From: Syngnathus acus
Lineage: Eukaryota; Chordata; Actinopteri; Syngnathiformes; Syngnathidae
NCBI RefSeq assembly: GCF_901709675.1
Contig: NC_051095.1
Location: 27,055,456-27,119,455, forward strand
Direction of reading: 5' to 3'
Length of the DNA stretch: 64,000 bases
Shown: in pieces, positions 21,985 through 31,748 of the stretch
How the letters are laid out: each line of letters starts with the position of its first letter
How positions within the stretch are numbered: position 1 is the stretch's first letter
Position numbers and translations under genes: made by a program
The notes under the pieces: model-generated
Told to the model about the DNA's origin: nothing
Seen by the model: the letters and a program-made list of their open reading frames with translations, nothing else
Database searches by the model: none

Positions 21985-23308
21985 CCGTAATTTTCGGACT
22001 AAAAGTCGCTCCGGAATATAGGCCGCATTAGCCATAAAATGCACAATAACGTGAAAAAAAACATATATAAGTCGCTCCGGAGCATAAGTCGCATTTTGGG
22101 GGGGAAATTTATTCGACAAAATCCAACACCAAGAACAGACATGAACGAACAACAACAGGCTAAACGATAGGTATGCTAATGTGACATAAACACAAACAAA
22201 GAGGCTGAGAACGGGCCTCACGTAACATTCAGAGTTATTAAAAAAAACTATTACATAAATAACACGTTTATAAAACCATCTGTGTCACTCCAATTCATTA
22301 AATCCATCGATCGTCCTTTGTCAACAATGGGTGCGCACCGCTGACGGCGCTTGCACTTCAAAATATTCCACAGGCCCATATAACGATATATAAATTAGAT
22401 ATCAAATAACTATTATATAAGCAATAATATTATCAAACCATCTGTGCACTCTAAATCATGAAATCCATCGATCAAATTCCTCGTCCTTTGTCAACAACGC
22501 CGCGCGTGCGCCCTGACGTCAGCCTCGTCGTTATTCCACAGATCTAGTATATAACTATATTGTAGCGTTAACAAAGTACAAGGAAAGACGTGGGTTTGGT
22601 AAACTGCTCTTTATTTCACAAAACAAACTTCCAGGCGTGTGGCGGCGTGGACTTCCAGCCACGGAGGTGGAAGAGAGATCCATAGAATAGGACCGGGCGT
22701 GCGTAAAAGCCATGACCGAGCCCCATCCACCGTCCCCGGACAGCCACCCGGCCGAGCGCCGGCCCCCGACTTCTATCCACGGAGGGGAAAGAGAGCTCCG
22801 TAGAGTAGGACCGGGCGTGCGTAAAAGCCATGTCCGAGCCCCATCCACCGTCCCTGGACAGCCACCCGGCCGAGCGCCGGCCCCCGACTAAAATCCACGG
22901 AGGTGAAAGAGAGCTCCGTAGAGTAGGACCGGGCGTGCGTAAAAGCCATAATAGTTTTTCAAACCTTCTGTGTCACTCCAAATCCTTAAATCCTTCAACT
23001 CTTCGTCCTCCGTGTCACTTAGAAACAAAGCCGCTAATGATGCCGGTAGTACGTGGGGCCCTTCGTCAGCGTCGTCATCCTGTGATCAATCTTTGTCCTT
23101 TTTGTAAACAAGCGCCACGCCGCGTCGCGCTGTTGACGTCACTCGAAATTCAAATTACAGTAATCCCTTGCTACATCGCGGTTCGTTTATCGCGGTTTCA
23201 CTTTTTTTTTTGAAAATTTTTGAAAAAAAACACGTCGCTCCTTATTATAAGTCGCCCCCCCCACCCAAACTATGAAAAAAACCGCGACTTATAGTCCGAA
23301 AATTACGG
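21985..23308. mobile_element. pogo-like non-autonomous element P3
   Basis: It starts CCGTAATTTTCGGACTAAAA after TA (21983-21984) and ends AGTCCGAAAATTACGG before TA (23309-23310). It includes a 118-bp tandem repeat block (22640-22950) and the CGCTACATCGCGG-like block near 23163-23200 shared with P4, P5 and P9. No transposase. It occupies much of hars intron 4. Confidence 0.88.
22640..22950. repeat. 118-bp tandem repeat inside P3
   Basis: GGACCGGGCGTGCGTAAAAG starts at 22690, 22808 and 22926, a constant period of 118 bp. GC-rich. The same unit is present three times at 44213-44520 in P5 and once at 29160-29250 in P4. The period is not a multiple of three, and open frames across it are not conserved. 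Confidence 0.93.
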
Positions 23309-23499
23309 TATCACGGTAATAAATTCTACTGTTTTAAGTTTTACTCATTTAGTTGTGGTCTATATATAAAGTGGAACAGCGACGCTTTTGTCTGAATTCC
23401 TTGTTTTGATACCATCACAGGTCCCTCTTTTCTACTTGTTCTGAGGTGCGGGTCAAAGCAAGCCGTTTTGGTGCGGTCTCTTTAAATGCAAATGAGATA

Positions 23500-24286
23500 C
23501 CGTGTTTTCCCATGCATAATGCGCCCCCGTGCATAATACGCACCCAAAAAATGGCATGTCGATGCTGGAAAAAGACATGTACCCATGTATAATACGCACC
23601 CAAATTTTGACTCTTACTTAAGTCCGTAAACGTAAAATTATTTCAGAAAAAAGATCATCTTTGGGAACAACCGGATGTTATTCTGCCGGTCAGTATCACT
23701 GCGCATGCGGTAGCAAACCCGATAGCGAAGAAATGTTTCGGATTTGTGTAGGGTACATTGTGACAGCAAACGAGCAGGTGATCGAGCAAGCGTCTGATAC
23801 GAGAGCATTGTGTTCGTATGGAGCGTGTTTGAAGTGAACAGCAGAGAAGAAAGGAACAAGGCAAAGTGTTGTAAAATAAAATATTACCTGTAATACGCAT
23901 TTAGGTAGAGAACTGAACTCTCGCTCTTTATATAGCTGACGTGTCTTGCGCATCCGTTCTGCGCATACTGTAATGGCGGCCTCCGTATGATATCCGGTTT
24001 GCGATGGAGATTAAAAAACAAACAATATTTGACAATAACACATCATCAAGGATTGCACCATCGCATCAAACGATGTCGTCAATTATGAATTTTACTGACT
24101 AAGAGTGTTGGGCAGGATGGCTGAATTCGATGCGCGATTAACAACAAACAAGAAGAAAGGTGTGATTTCAAGTTTTATTTCGAGGGAGATTTTCTTCAAA
24201 AATTGTTGTACCCATGCATAATGCGCACCCCAGATTTTAGGACAATAAATTAGTTACATTTTCCGCATTATGCATGGCAAACACGG
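23500..24286. mobile_element. pogo-like element B1 (CATGCATAATGCGC ends)
   Basis: TA at 23498-23499, then CCGTGTTTTCCCATGCATAA; the right end GCATTATGCATGGCAAACAC is followed by GG and TA (24287-24288). Subterminal GCGCACCC repeats. No transposase. It is clearly homologous to B2 (28089-28874) and to the right end B3 (about 59160-59300). Confidence 0.87.
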
Positions 24287-24973
24287 TACTTCACACCCCC
24301 CAGGCCGCAAGATGTGCGCCTCCCTTTCGACATATTTGCAGTTTTTTTTTTTTAGCCGAAATAGGCTATACGTTTTGATTGATTAAAAGATATCAATGGC
24401 AGAAGACTTGTCCACATACATAACGTGTAATAAAATAAATCCCATCACAATATTTATGAACGTCTTGTAAACAAGCACTGCAGTCAAGTTACGAAGTAAG
24501 CTAATGCTAACGCCCTGTGTTAGCGAGAAGCTAACGAATGCATTTAACACATTGTGTTCCCCAAGAATAAAACAGCATCTTCAATGCAATTCATCTGATA
24601 CAAATATTCAAAATACATCCACAACAAGTGAAAACATAGAGCGCACAGCTCCAAAATCGGCAAAAAGACTGACGCTAATGCTATGAAAACGAGTGCATAG
24701 ACAAAGTGAAATACAGTTTATTATTTTGTCATCTCAAGCTAACCGCTTTACTGTTTCCGTCGTTTCCATAGATCAGAATCAGAATTACACTTGTATACAT
24801 ATATTGCACTTTTTAACACGCCTGGAGAGTCCAAATACACAAGAAAATTGTTTTTAAAGCAAAAAAAGTCAATTTTCCATGATGTATGCCCCTTAAACAA
24901 CACAAAATATGAAACTCAAATCATATATTGTTTTTCATCAGTGTCTTCAGAAAACCAAATAAGGGAACAACCA
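24287..24973. other. hars intron 4, with repeat H copy
   Basis: 24505-24700 shares long matches with 63787-63975 (for example GAAGCTAACGAATGCATTTA and AAAAGACTGACGCTAATG), an unclassified interspersed repeat I call H. The rest has no recognised feature. Confidence 0.6.
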
Positions 24974-25325
24974 TCCATCCATCCATTTTCTGAACCGCTT
25001 AGTCCCCACGGGGGTCGCGGGCGTGCTGGAGCCTATCCCAGCCGTCATCGGGCAGTAGGCGGGGGACACCCCGAACCGGTTGCCAGCCAATCGCAGGGCA
25101 CACAGAGACAAACAACCATTTGCACTCGCACTCACACCTAGGGACAATTTGGAGTCTTCAATCGGCCTACCAAGCATCTTTTTGGGATGTGGGAGGAAAC
25201 CGGAGTGCCCACGCGGGCTCGGGGAGAACATGCAAACTCCGCACAGGGAGGGCCGGAGGTGGAATCGAACCCGCACCCTCCTAACTGTGAGGCGGACGTG
25301 CTACCCAGTGCGTCACCGAGCCGCC
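24974..25325 (-). mobile_element. tRNA-derived SINE, minus strand, 12-bp TSD
   Basis: Starts with (ATCC)n and ends CACCGAGCCGCC, the reverse complement of the SINE at 6977-7329. B-box complement GAATCGAACC lies near 25261. AGGGAACAACCA is duplicated at 24962-24973 and 25326-25337. It is inserted in hars intron 4. Confidence 0.93.
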
Positions 25326-25372
25326 AGGGAACAACCAGTTTAAGCAATTTTAAATCACTCAGCTGTCTTTTA

Positions 25373-25515
25373 GTCAAAGTCAAAGTCTGCTTTATTGTCA
25401 ATGTCTTCACATGCCAAGACACACAGAGATCGAAATTACGTTCCCACTATCCCACTGTGCCAAGACAAAGTACACAATATACATACAAGTAAACAACACA
25501 ACAAAATGATGTTTG
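25373..25515 (-). mobile_element. Rex1-like LINE 3' end
   Basis: GTCAAAGTCAAAGTCTGC is the reverse complement of the (GACTTT)n tail, followed by sequence matching the 3' UTR of the longer Rex1-like copy at 44654-47228. A severely 5' truncated copy lying just before hars exon 5. Confidence 0.85.
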
Positions 25516-25521
25516 CCTTAA

Positions 25522-25701
<180 letters not shown>

Positions 25702-25805
25702 TAACCTTTTACTGATTTACCCAATTTGGTCTATTAGAAGTTTTCTGATATTACCAGAATGTACAAATGTTTGACGAGAACGTCCTCCAGAATATTATTT
25801 ATTTA

Positions 25806-27124
25806 TTAGGGCCTGAGCAGCAAGCGCTGTGAGGTTGCTATTGTTTTTCTAGGAATTATTAGGGCCTAAGTAGTGACCGCTGTGAGGTCATTTTTTTATT
25901 TTTCTCAGTAAAGCATCCTATCCTATTTTGACACCCAAAACATGCACGGAAACTCACCAAATGTACATTCATCAGCCCTGATGAAAAATTTGCTATTTTG
26001 AAGTTGTCATGAGCAAAATTGCTCTGTAGCGCCACCTAGAGTGGGGAACAAATTCCATTGACTTAGAACTGTGAAAATTGGCAGACACGCGTAGCACCCA
26101 GAGATGTACAAAAAAAATCCATGCCAGCCCATGTCTAAAATGAACAGGATAAGAGTTATGAATGTATTAATGTCTAATTTTGGCTGAAATTTGCACATTT
26201 ACAGAGGTCATACTTTTGCACCCTTGCCCTAAAGCACAGGTGTCAAACTCAAGGCCCGGGGGCCTGATACGGCCCGCCACATCATTTTATGTGGCCCGCG
26301 AAGACAAATTGTGCATCAAATTCGTGTGTCATTACTAGAATTGCAAATTGTCTTCTATTTTAATAATATATTTTTTTAAATTATTTGACCAGTTTATCCT
26401 CGTCTGATTTGAAAACGAGTTATTTGTCAGTTGGTTTTGTAGCTTTTACTGTATATAATATGAGGTGCTCATACATTTATTTGGGTTGACAGTCATAATG
26501 GCCCTCCGAAAGAAACTATGACTACAATGCGGCCCGCGAAAAAAACGAGTTTGACACCCCTGCCCTAAAGGATCCAATCCGATGCGTTGTACCATCTTTA
26601 GACATGAGAAAACAACTGCCAAAAAATTTTGTTTTCAAAATGACAACAGCTTCTTTCTTTGACACACGATGAAAATCTCAACAACCCGACACATGAGCCA
26701 GAATATCTGAAATGTCACATGAATGTAGTCGCGACCTGAAGACATTGAAATGAGTAATTCTTAGATACTTTAAAGTGCCACTTATACTTATAGCGCCACC
26801 TAGTACACTTTGATGTACTGCACCGAACCCATTGAAGAAATCCATCTGAAAATTTATCAGAACAACTCAAGATGTTGATTGAGTATGCCCTACATCGAAA
26901 TTTGTGACTTTTCTCTAAAGGGCGTGGCTATTATGGTGCAGCAAAATCTGGTGATGCACCATGACAATAAAACCTGCTGCAACTTGACTCAGATGATCCT
27001 ATCTTCTTCAAATTGTACACATTTGATGATAGTCCCGGTCTGAAGACAGCTTATTTTTTAGTGGTAGCGCTACCTATTGGCTCCAGAAAATGAATGTTTA
27101 TTTTTTTACGTTTTTCTGCTAGCG
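25806..27124. other. Unclassified repeat-like block in intron 5
   Basis: Two near-tandem segments of GGGCCTRAGYAGYRASCGCTGTGAGG type at about 25809 and 25861, followed by sequence with TAGCGCCACCTAG near 26029 and 26790. It looks like an interspersed fish repeat, but I could not assign it. A hAT MITE (26235-26562) is inserted in it. Confidence 0.5.
26235..26562. mobile_element. hAT MITE, 328 bp, 8-bp TSD
   Basis: CACAGGTGTCAAACTC at the left and GAGTTTGACACCCCTG at the right. CCCTAAAG is duplicated at 26227-26234 and 26563-26570. Same family and same left-end variant as 8125-8454. Confidence 0.95.
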
Positions 27125-27540
27125 CGTTAACCTGAGGGGTATTCCAGAAAGCGGGTTATGTGAAAACTCTGAGTAAGTTAACCCTGAAATGAGGGAAACT
27201 CTGAGTTATCCGTTCCAGAAAGAGAGGGAACTTAGACTCTGGGTCAGTTACTGCGGTAACTTGCTCTGTGAACATAACCTGCTTGCTGGCAGGTTTACTA
27301 TAAGAGACCCAGAGTTTCAACCAGTCTCCTCCCACTCAAAGAAAGCGCTTAATCAAGGATTGGCCGTTCATTCAAAATCTGATCGACATCAAAGCCGTAA
27401 TAATTCAAAAGGCTTTACGTCGTGAGAGAATCTTCTGACCCAGATTATGGACGTTTTATCATTTCTAGAAGAATATCTTTTCGAATGCTACCGCTTTTTT
27501 TCAAACAGTATAATATATCTCAATAACTTTCTCCGGCCGT
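27125..27540 (+). mobile_element. PIF/Harbinger transposon 5' fragment
   Basis: The GGGTATTCCAGAAAGCGGGT start and repeated ACTCTGAGTTA-like segments resemble fish Harbinger ends. An ATG at 27447 opens MDVLSFLEEYLFECYRFFSN...YLNNFLRP, which fits the start of Harbinger transposase (conserved EYLxERYRFxxxxIxYL pattern). The frame is cut at about 27540 by a tRNA-like sequence. Confidence 0.7.
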
Positions 27541-27680
27541 GGGATGCCTGATGGTGTAGTGGTACACTCTCCTGTCTTGTGAGTAGACACTATGAGTTCG
27601 AGTCCCACACACCGCGGATGAGCATTCACATCAGAGCAAACTTTATGCATAGCACTGTTTTTTTTTTTTTTTTTTGCAAA
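27541..27680 (+). mobile_element. tRNA-like (SINE head) sequence
   Basis: A-box-like TGGTGTAGTGG (about 27552-27562) and B-box-like AGTTCGAGTCC (about 27594-27604), followed by a poly-T run at about 27658-27676. The stems do not pair well as a functional tRNA, so I read this as a tRNA-derived SINE head or tRNA pseudogene. Confidence 0.5.
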
Positions 27681-27824
27681 TGGCGCTTTTCTTTATATCA
27701 GGGATGCAGAGCATTACTTTTTTTTCTGTTGGCTGAGCAGAACTCTGTTTTAAAATAGTATTTTAATGAGTGTTGGTGTAGGCTTCAGCGTCACATTTTA
27801 AATGACTACAATAGGTATAAAATA

Positions 27825-29612
27825 GGTATTTTTTGGACTAAAAGTCGCTCCGGAATATAGGTCGCATTAGCCATAAAATGCACAATAACGTGAAAAGAAA
27901 CATATATAAGTCGCTCCGGAGTATAACTCGCATTTTGGGGCAAATTTATTCGACGAAATCCAACACCAAGAACAGACATGAACAAGCAACAACAGGCTAA
28001 ACGATAGGTATGCTAACGTGACATAAACACAAACGAAGAGCTGAGAACGGGCCTGACGTAACATTCAGAGTTATTCGAAAAACTATTACCGTTTTTTTCC
28101 ATGTATAATACGCACCTTAAAAATGGCATGTCGATGCTGGAAAAAAGCCTGTACCCATGTATAATACGCACCCATATTTTGACTCCTACTTAAGTCCGTA
28201 AACGTAAAATTATTTCAGAAAAAAGATCATCTTTGGGAACAACCGGATGTTATTCTGCCGGTCAGTATCACTGCGCATGCGCTAGCAAACTCGATAGCGA
28301 AGAAATGTTTCGGATTTGTGTAGGGTACATTGTGACAGCAAACGAGCAGGTGATCGAGCAAGCGTCTGATACGAGAGCATTGTGTTCGTATGGAGCGTGT
28401 TTGAAGTGAACAGCAGAGAAGAAAGGAACAAGGCAAAGTGTGAAATAAAATATTACCTGTAATACGCATTTAGGTAGAGAACTGAAGTCTCGCTCTTTAT
28501 ATAGCTGACGTGTCTTGCGCATCCGTTCTGCGCATCTGTAATGGCGGCCTCCGTATGATATCCGGTGTGCGATGGAGATTAAAAAACAAACAAACAATAT
28601 TTGACAATAACACACCATCAACGATTGCATCATCGCATCAAACGATGTCGTCAATTATGAATTTTACTAAGTGTGTTGGGCAGGATGGCTGAATGCGATG
28701 CGCGATTGACAACAAACAAGAAGAAAGGTGATTTCAAGTTTTATTTCGAGGGAGATTTTCTTAAAAAAAATAAAATTAAAATAAAATAATAATTGTATCC
28801 ATGTATAATGCGCACCCCAGATTTTAGGACAATAAATTAGTTAAATTTTGCGCATTATACATGGGAAAAAACGGAACATAAATAACACGTTTATAAAACC
28901 ATCTGTGTCACTCCAATTCATTAAATCCATCGATCATCCTTTGTCAACAATGGGTGCGCGCCAACGATATATAAATTATATATCAAATAACTATTATATA
29001 AGCAATAATATTATCCAACCATCTGTGTCACTCTAAATCATTAAATCCATCGATCAAATTCCTCGTCCTTTGTCAACAACGCCGCGCGTGCGCCCTGACG
29101 TCAGCCTCGTCGTTATTCCACAGATCTAGTATATAACTATATTGTAGCGTTAACAAAGTACAAGGAAAGAGCGCCGGCCCCCGACTTCAATCCACGGAGG
29201 TGAAAGAGAGCTCTGTAGAGTAGGACCGGGCGTGCGTAAAAGCCATAATAGTTTTTCAAACCTTCTGTGTCACTCCAAATCATTAAATCCTTCAAACTCT
29301 TCGTCCTCCGTGTCACTTACAAACAAAGCCGCTAATGATGCCGGTAGCACGTGGGGCCCTTCGTCATCTTCGTCATCCCGTGATCGAATCTTTGTCCTTT
29401 ATGTAAACAACCGCCGCGCCGCGCTGCTGACGTCACTTGAAATTCAAATTACAGTAATCCCTTGCTACATCGCGGTTCGTTTATCGCGGTTTCACTTTAT
29501 TTATTTGGAATTTTGAAATTTTTGAAAAAATTCACATATAAGTCCTCAGTATAAGTCGCCCCCCCACCCAAACTATGAAAAAAAACCGCGACTTATAGTC
29601 CGAAAATTACGG
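27825..29612. mobile_element. pogo-like element P4 with nested B2
   Basis: The left end is degenerate (GGTATTTTTTGGACTAAAAG); the right end AGTCCGAAAATTACGG is followed by TA. It carries one unit of the 118-bp repeat (about 29160-29250). Element B2 is inserted at 28089-28874; the uninterrupted target AACTATTACATAAATAAC is present in P3 at about 22247, giving a paralogous empty site. Confidence 0.85.
28089..28874. mobile_element. pogo-like element B2
   Basis: TA at 28087-28088, then CCGTTTTTTTCCATGTATAA; the right end CATTATACATGGGAAAAAAC is followed by GG and AA, probably a mutated TA. Interior highly similar to B1. A minus-strand frame at 28268-28654 is partly conserved with B1 but has no known domain. 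Confidence 0.87.
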
Positions 29613-29681
29613 TAAATGCTTTTGTGTCAAGTGTTAATCCACCAAGTGTAAAATTTACTGAGAGGACGTTGGAAAACATTT

Positions 29682-30205
29682 TGTTTGGGGTTTAAATTAT
29701 TCGAAGTAGCCACCGAATCAATATTTTTGTTTAAATTGATATTGATCTTGTTTAATAGCGTAAATCCATTTAAAATACCATATTGGCCCGAATATAAGAG
29801 GATCCGGATTATAAGACGACCCCTTCTTTTTCAGGACTCAAGTTTGAAAAATGACTTTTTGAACACCAAATTTAATTTTTATACAGAAAATGATTACAGT
29901 ACATCTGAAACAAATGATTCTGTCGAGCTTTTGAAAGCGGCCGCTCTGAGGACCATGGAAAGCTTTTCTCTGAGCATTTTTTAGGCGATCTTTTTGAGCT
30001 CTCCATCTCCGTACATTACACTCTGTGACACCATATTTCACAGCCGCTTTGCAATTGTTTGAAGACTCTACCTCATTTAACACCATCATCTTGAAGTTTG
30101 CATCATAACTTCTCCTAGGCTGCCGGTTAACCTGGCCGATCTTCGACCCACTTTTCTCCAGATTGTCGCTACGTTTCTGTTGGGGAGCATGAGGACTGTA
30201 TAGGC
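29682..30205 (-). mobile_element. pogo-like fragment with transposase HTH, second copy
   Basis: Reverse-oriented copy of 7611-8107. The terminus CCATATTGGCCCGAATATAA starts at 29779 after TA. The minus frame 29838-30224 gives RRSYDANFKMMVLNEVE and VRRWRAQKDRLKNAQRK, a Brinker/psq-type HTH. It lacks the DDE core. Homology with the first copy runs past the terminus on the left to about 29682. Confidence 0.72.
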
Positions 30206-30217
30206 CCTTTCCTATAC

Positions 30218-30266
30218 CCTTCAAGCTGTAGAAACTCCAATCATTGGAGTTTCTACAGCTTGAAGG
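30218..30266. repeat. 49-bp perfect palindrome, 24-bp arms
   Basis: Bases 30218-30241 are the exact reverse complement of 30243-30266 with a single C between. The arms contain CTGTAGAAACTCC. It lies in the gap between the pogo fragment and a hAT end at 30279. It could extrude a cruciform or, if transcribed, form a long hairpin. Confidence 0.95.
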
Positions 30267-30278
30267 AAAGTGTTAGGG

Positions 30279-31163
30279 CAGGGGTGTCAAACTCATTTTT
30301 TTCGCGGGCCACATTGTAGTCATAGCTTCTTTTGGAGGGCCATTATGACTGTCAACCCAAAGAAATGTATGAGCACTAGGGGTGTAAATCGCGGGTTTTG
30401 TCACGATACGATATCATATCGATACAAAGAACCGCGATACAATATTTGCCGATATCTTAAAGCCTGCTGTGATTCATTCACGATACATCACGATATAGTG
30501 CTCCACGATCGATATTTTTATTTTTATTTATTTTTTTTAAATAAAAAATATCGAACAATATCCTGATTTATAACAATTCATACGCAAAATCAACAAGGTA
30601 CTGCAAACTCTTTATTTAGGAAATTACAAGAGTATTGTAGTATACAAAGTGCTTATTTTAACACTGAACTTTATCAAATTCCTATATTTTTTCTCATATA
30701 AGTAAAGAAAAATGAATATTCTTTCTTTTTTTGTAATACCATTAACTTTAAAGTGCATTACTGAACTATTTATTTACAATAATTTTAATTGTCCGTTGAG
30801 CCATCTTTTCTTTGGAATCCAAAATGCTTCCAAACGAATGACTTGAAGCCCAAAGGGGAGCGAATTTCCTCGTCTTCTTGGACACTAGCCATAGCACCAG
30901 CCCAGGAGCCGCGTAGTTGTCGGCTCCCCTTTCACGTGCCTGCTCTGCTCACAACACAGCACGCCGCGTACTGCTCCCGGAAAGAGGAAGCAAGCAACAA
31001 TGAACTGGATTTCAAAATAAAGTCGCGTCTAATGTCCGAGGTCAAACACGGCGGTATAAATCGATGTTTATGTTTAGCATCGATGCCAATAAATCGTAGA
31101 GCATTATATCGATTAATCGATGTGTATCGATGAATCGTTACACCCCTAATGAGCACCTCATTA
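30279..31163 (-). mobile_element. hAT MITE, truncated, split by another hAT
   Basis: CAGGGGTGTCAAACTCATT at 30279 begins a reversed copy of the 8125-8454 family, which is interrupted after ATGAGCAC (30369-30376), resumes at 31149 and breaks off soon after. The far terminus is missing. Confidence 0.82.
30377..31148. mobile_element. hAT element (TAGGGGTGTAA ends), 772 bp
   Basis: TIRs TAGGGGTGTAA and TTACACCCCTA. ATGAGCAC is duplicated at 30369-30376 and 31149-31156. Subterminal CGATA-rich repeats at both ends. No conserved transposase. Confidence 0.93.
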
Positions 31164-31324
31164 TCAGGGATGATGCGACAACATCCGCCTTATTTTCGGC
31201 AGCATTTTGGTGCTACTTTCGTCACATCATTTCGCCTTAGTTACACGGAGAACTAAGTGTTTTTACACTGCCACAATGTGAATCTGCGATTGGGTTTTCT
31301 TCACTTGTAGACGAGTCATTTACA

Positions 31325-31577
31325 AACCGGATTCGGTTGAAGTTGGGAAATTGTGTAAAATGTAAATAAAAACAAAATACAATGATTTGAAAATCCTTTT
31401 CAACTTATATTCAATTGAATACACTACAAAGACAACATATTTAATGCTCAAACTCATAAACTTTATTTTATTTTTCAAATAATAATTAACTTAGAATTTC
31501 ATGGCTGCAACACGTGCAGTAGAAGTTGGGAAAGGTGGCAAAAAATACTGAGAAAGCTGAGAAAAGCTCATCACGCC
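31325..31577. mobile_element. Tc1-like element terminus (ACCGGATTCGGTTGAAG)
   Basis: Matches in reverse the terminal part of the Tc1-like element at 56960-57640, including TTCAATTGAATACACTACAA. Only one end remains, without coding sequence. Confidence 0.72.
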
Positions 31578-31616
31578 TAATATATATATATCTATATATC
31601 TATATCTATCTATATA

Positions 31617-31735
31617 AAGTCAAAGTCTGCTTTATTGTTAATTTCTTCACATGCCAAGACACACAAAGAAATCGAAATTACGTTCCCACTATCCCACGGT
31701 GACAAGACATAGTACACAATATACATACAATATAT
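31617..31735 (-). mobile_element. Rex1-like LINE 3' end
   Basis: AAAGTCAAAGTCTGC followed by the same 3' UTR as 25373-25515 and 44654 onward. It ends in a TA-rich stretch that is the target of the following Tc1 element. Confidence 0.85.
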
Positions 31736-31748
31736 CTACATCTATATA

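Noticed and set aside
22555-22848. Arg/Ser/Gly-rich frames across the 118-bp repeat (also 44146-44759)
   Set aside because: The period is not a multiple of three and different copies open different frames; non-coding MITE interior is the simpler reading.
27541-27640. Functional tRNA gene
   Set aside because: A- and B-box-like motifs are present, but acceptor and anticodon stems do not pair well, and it interrupts a Harbinger fragment like a SINE head.
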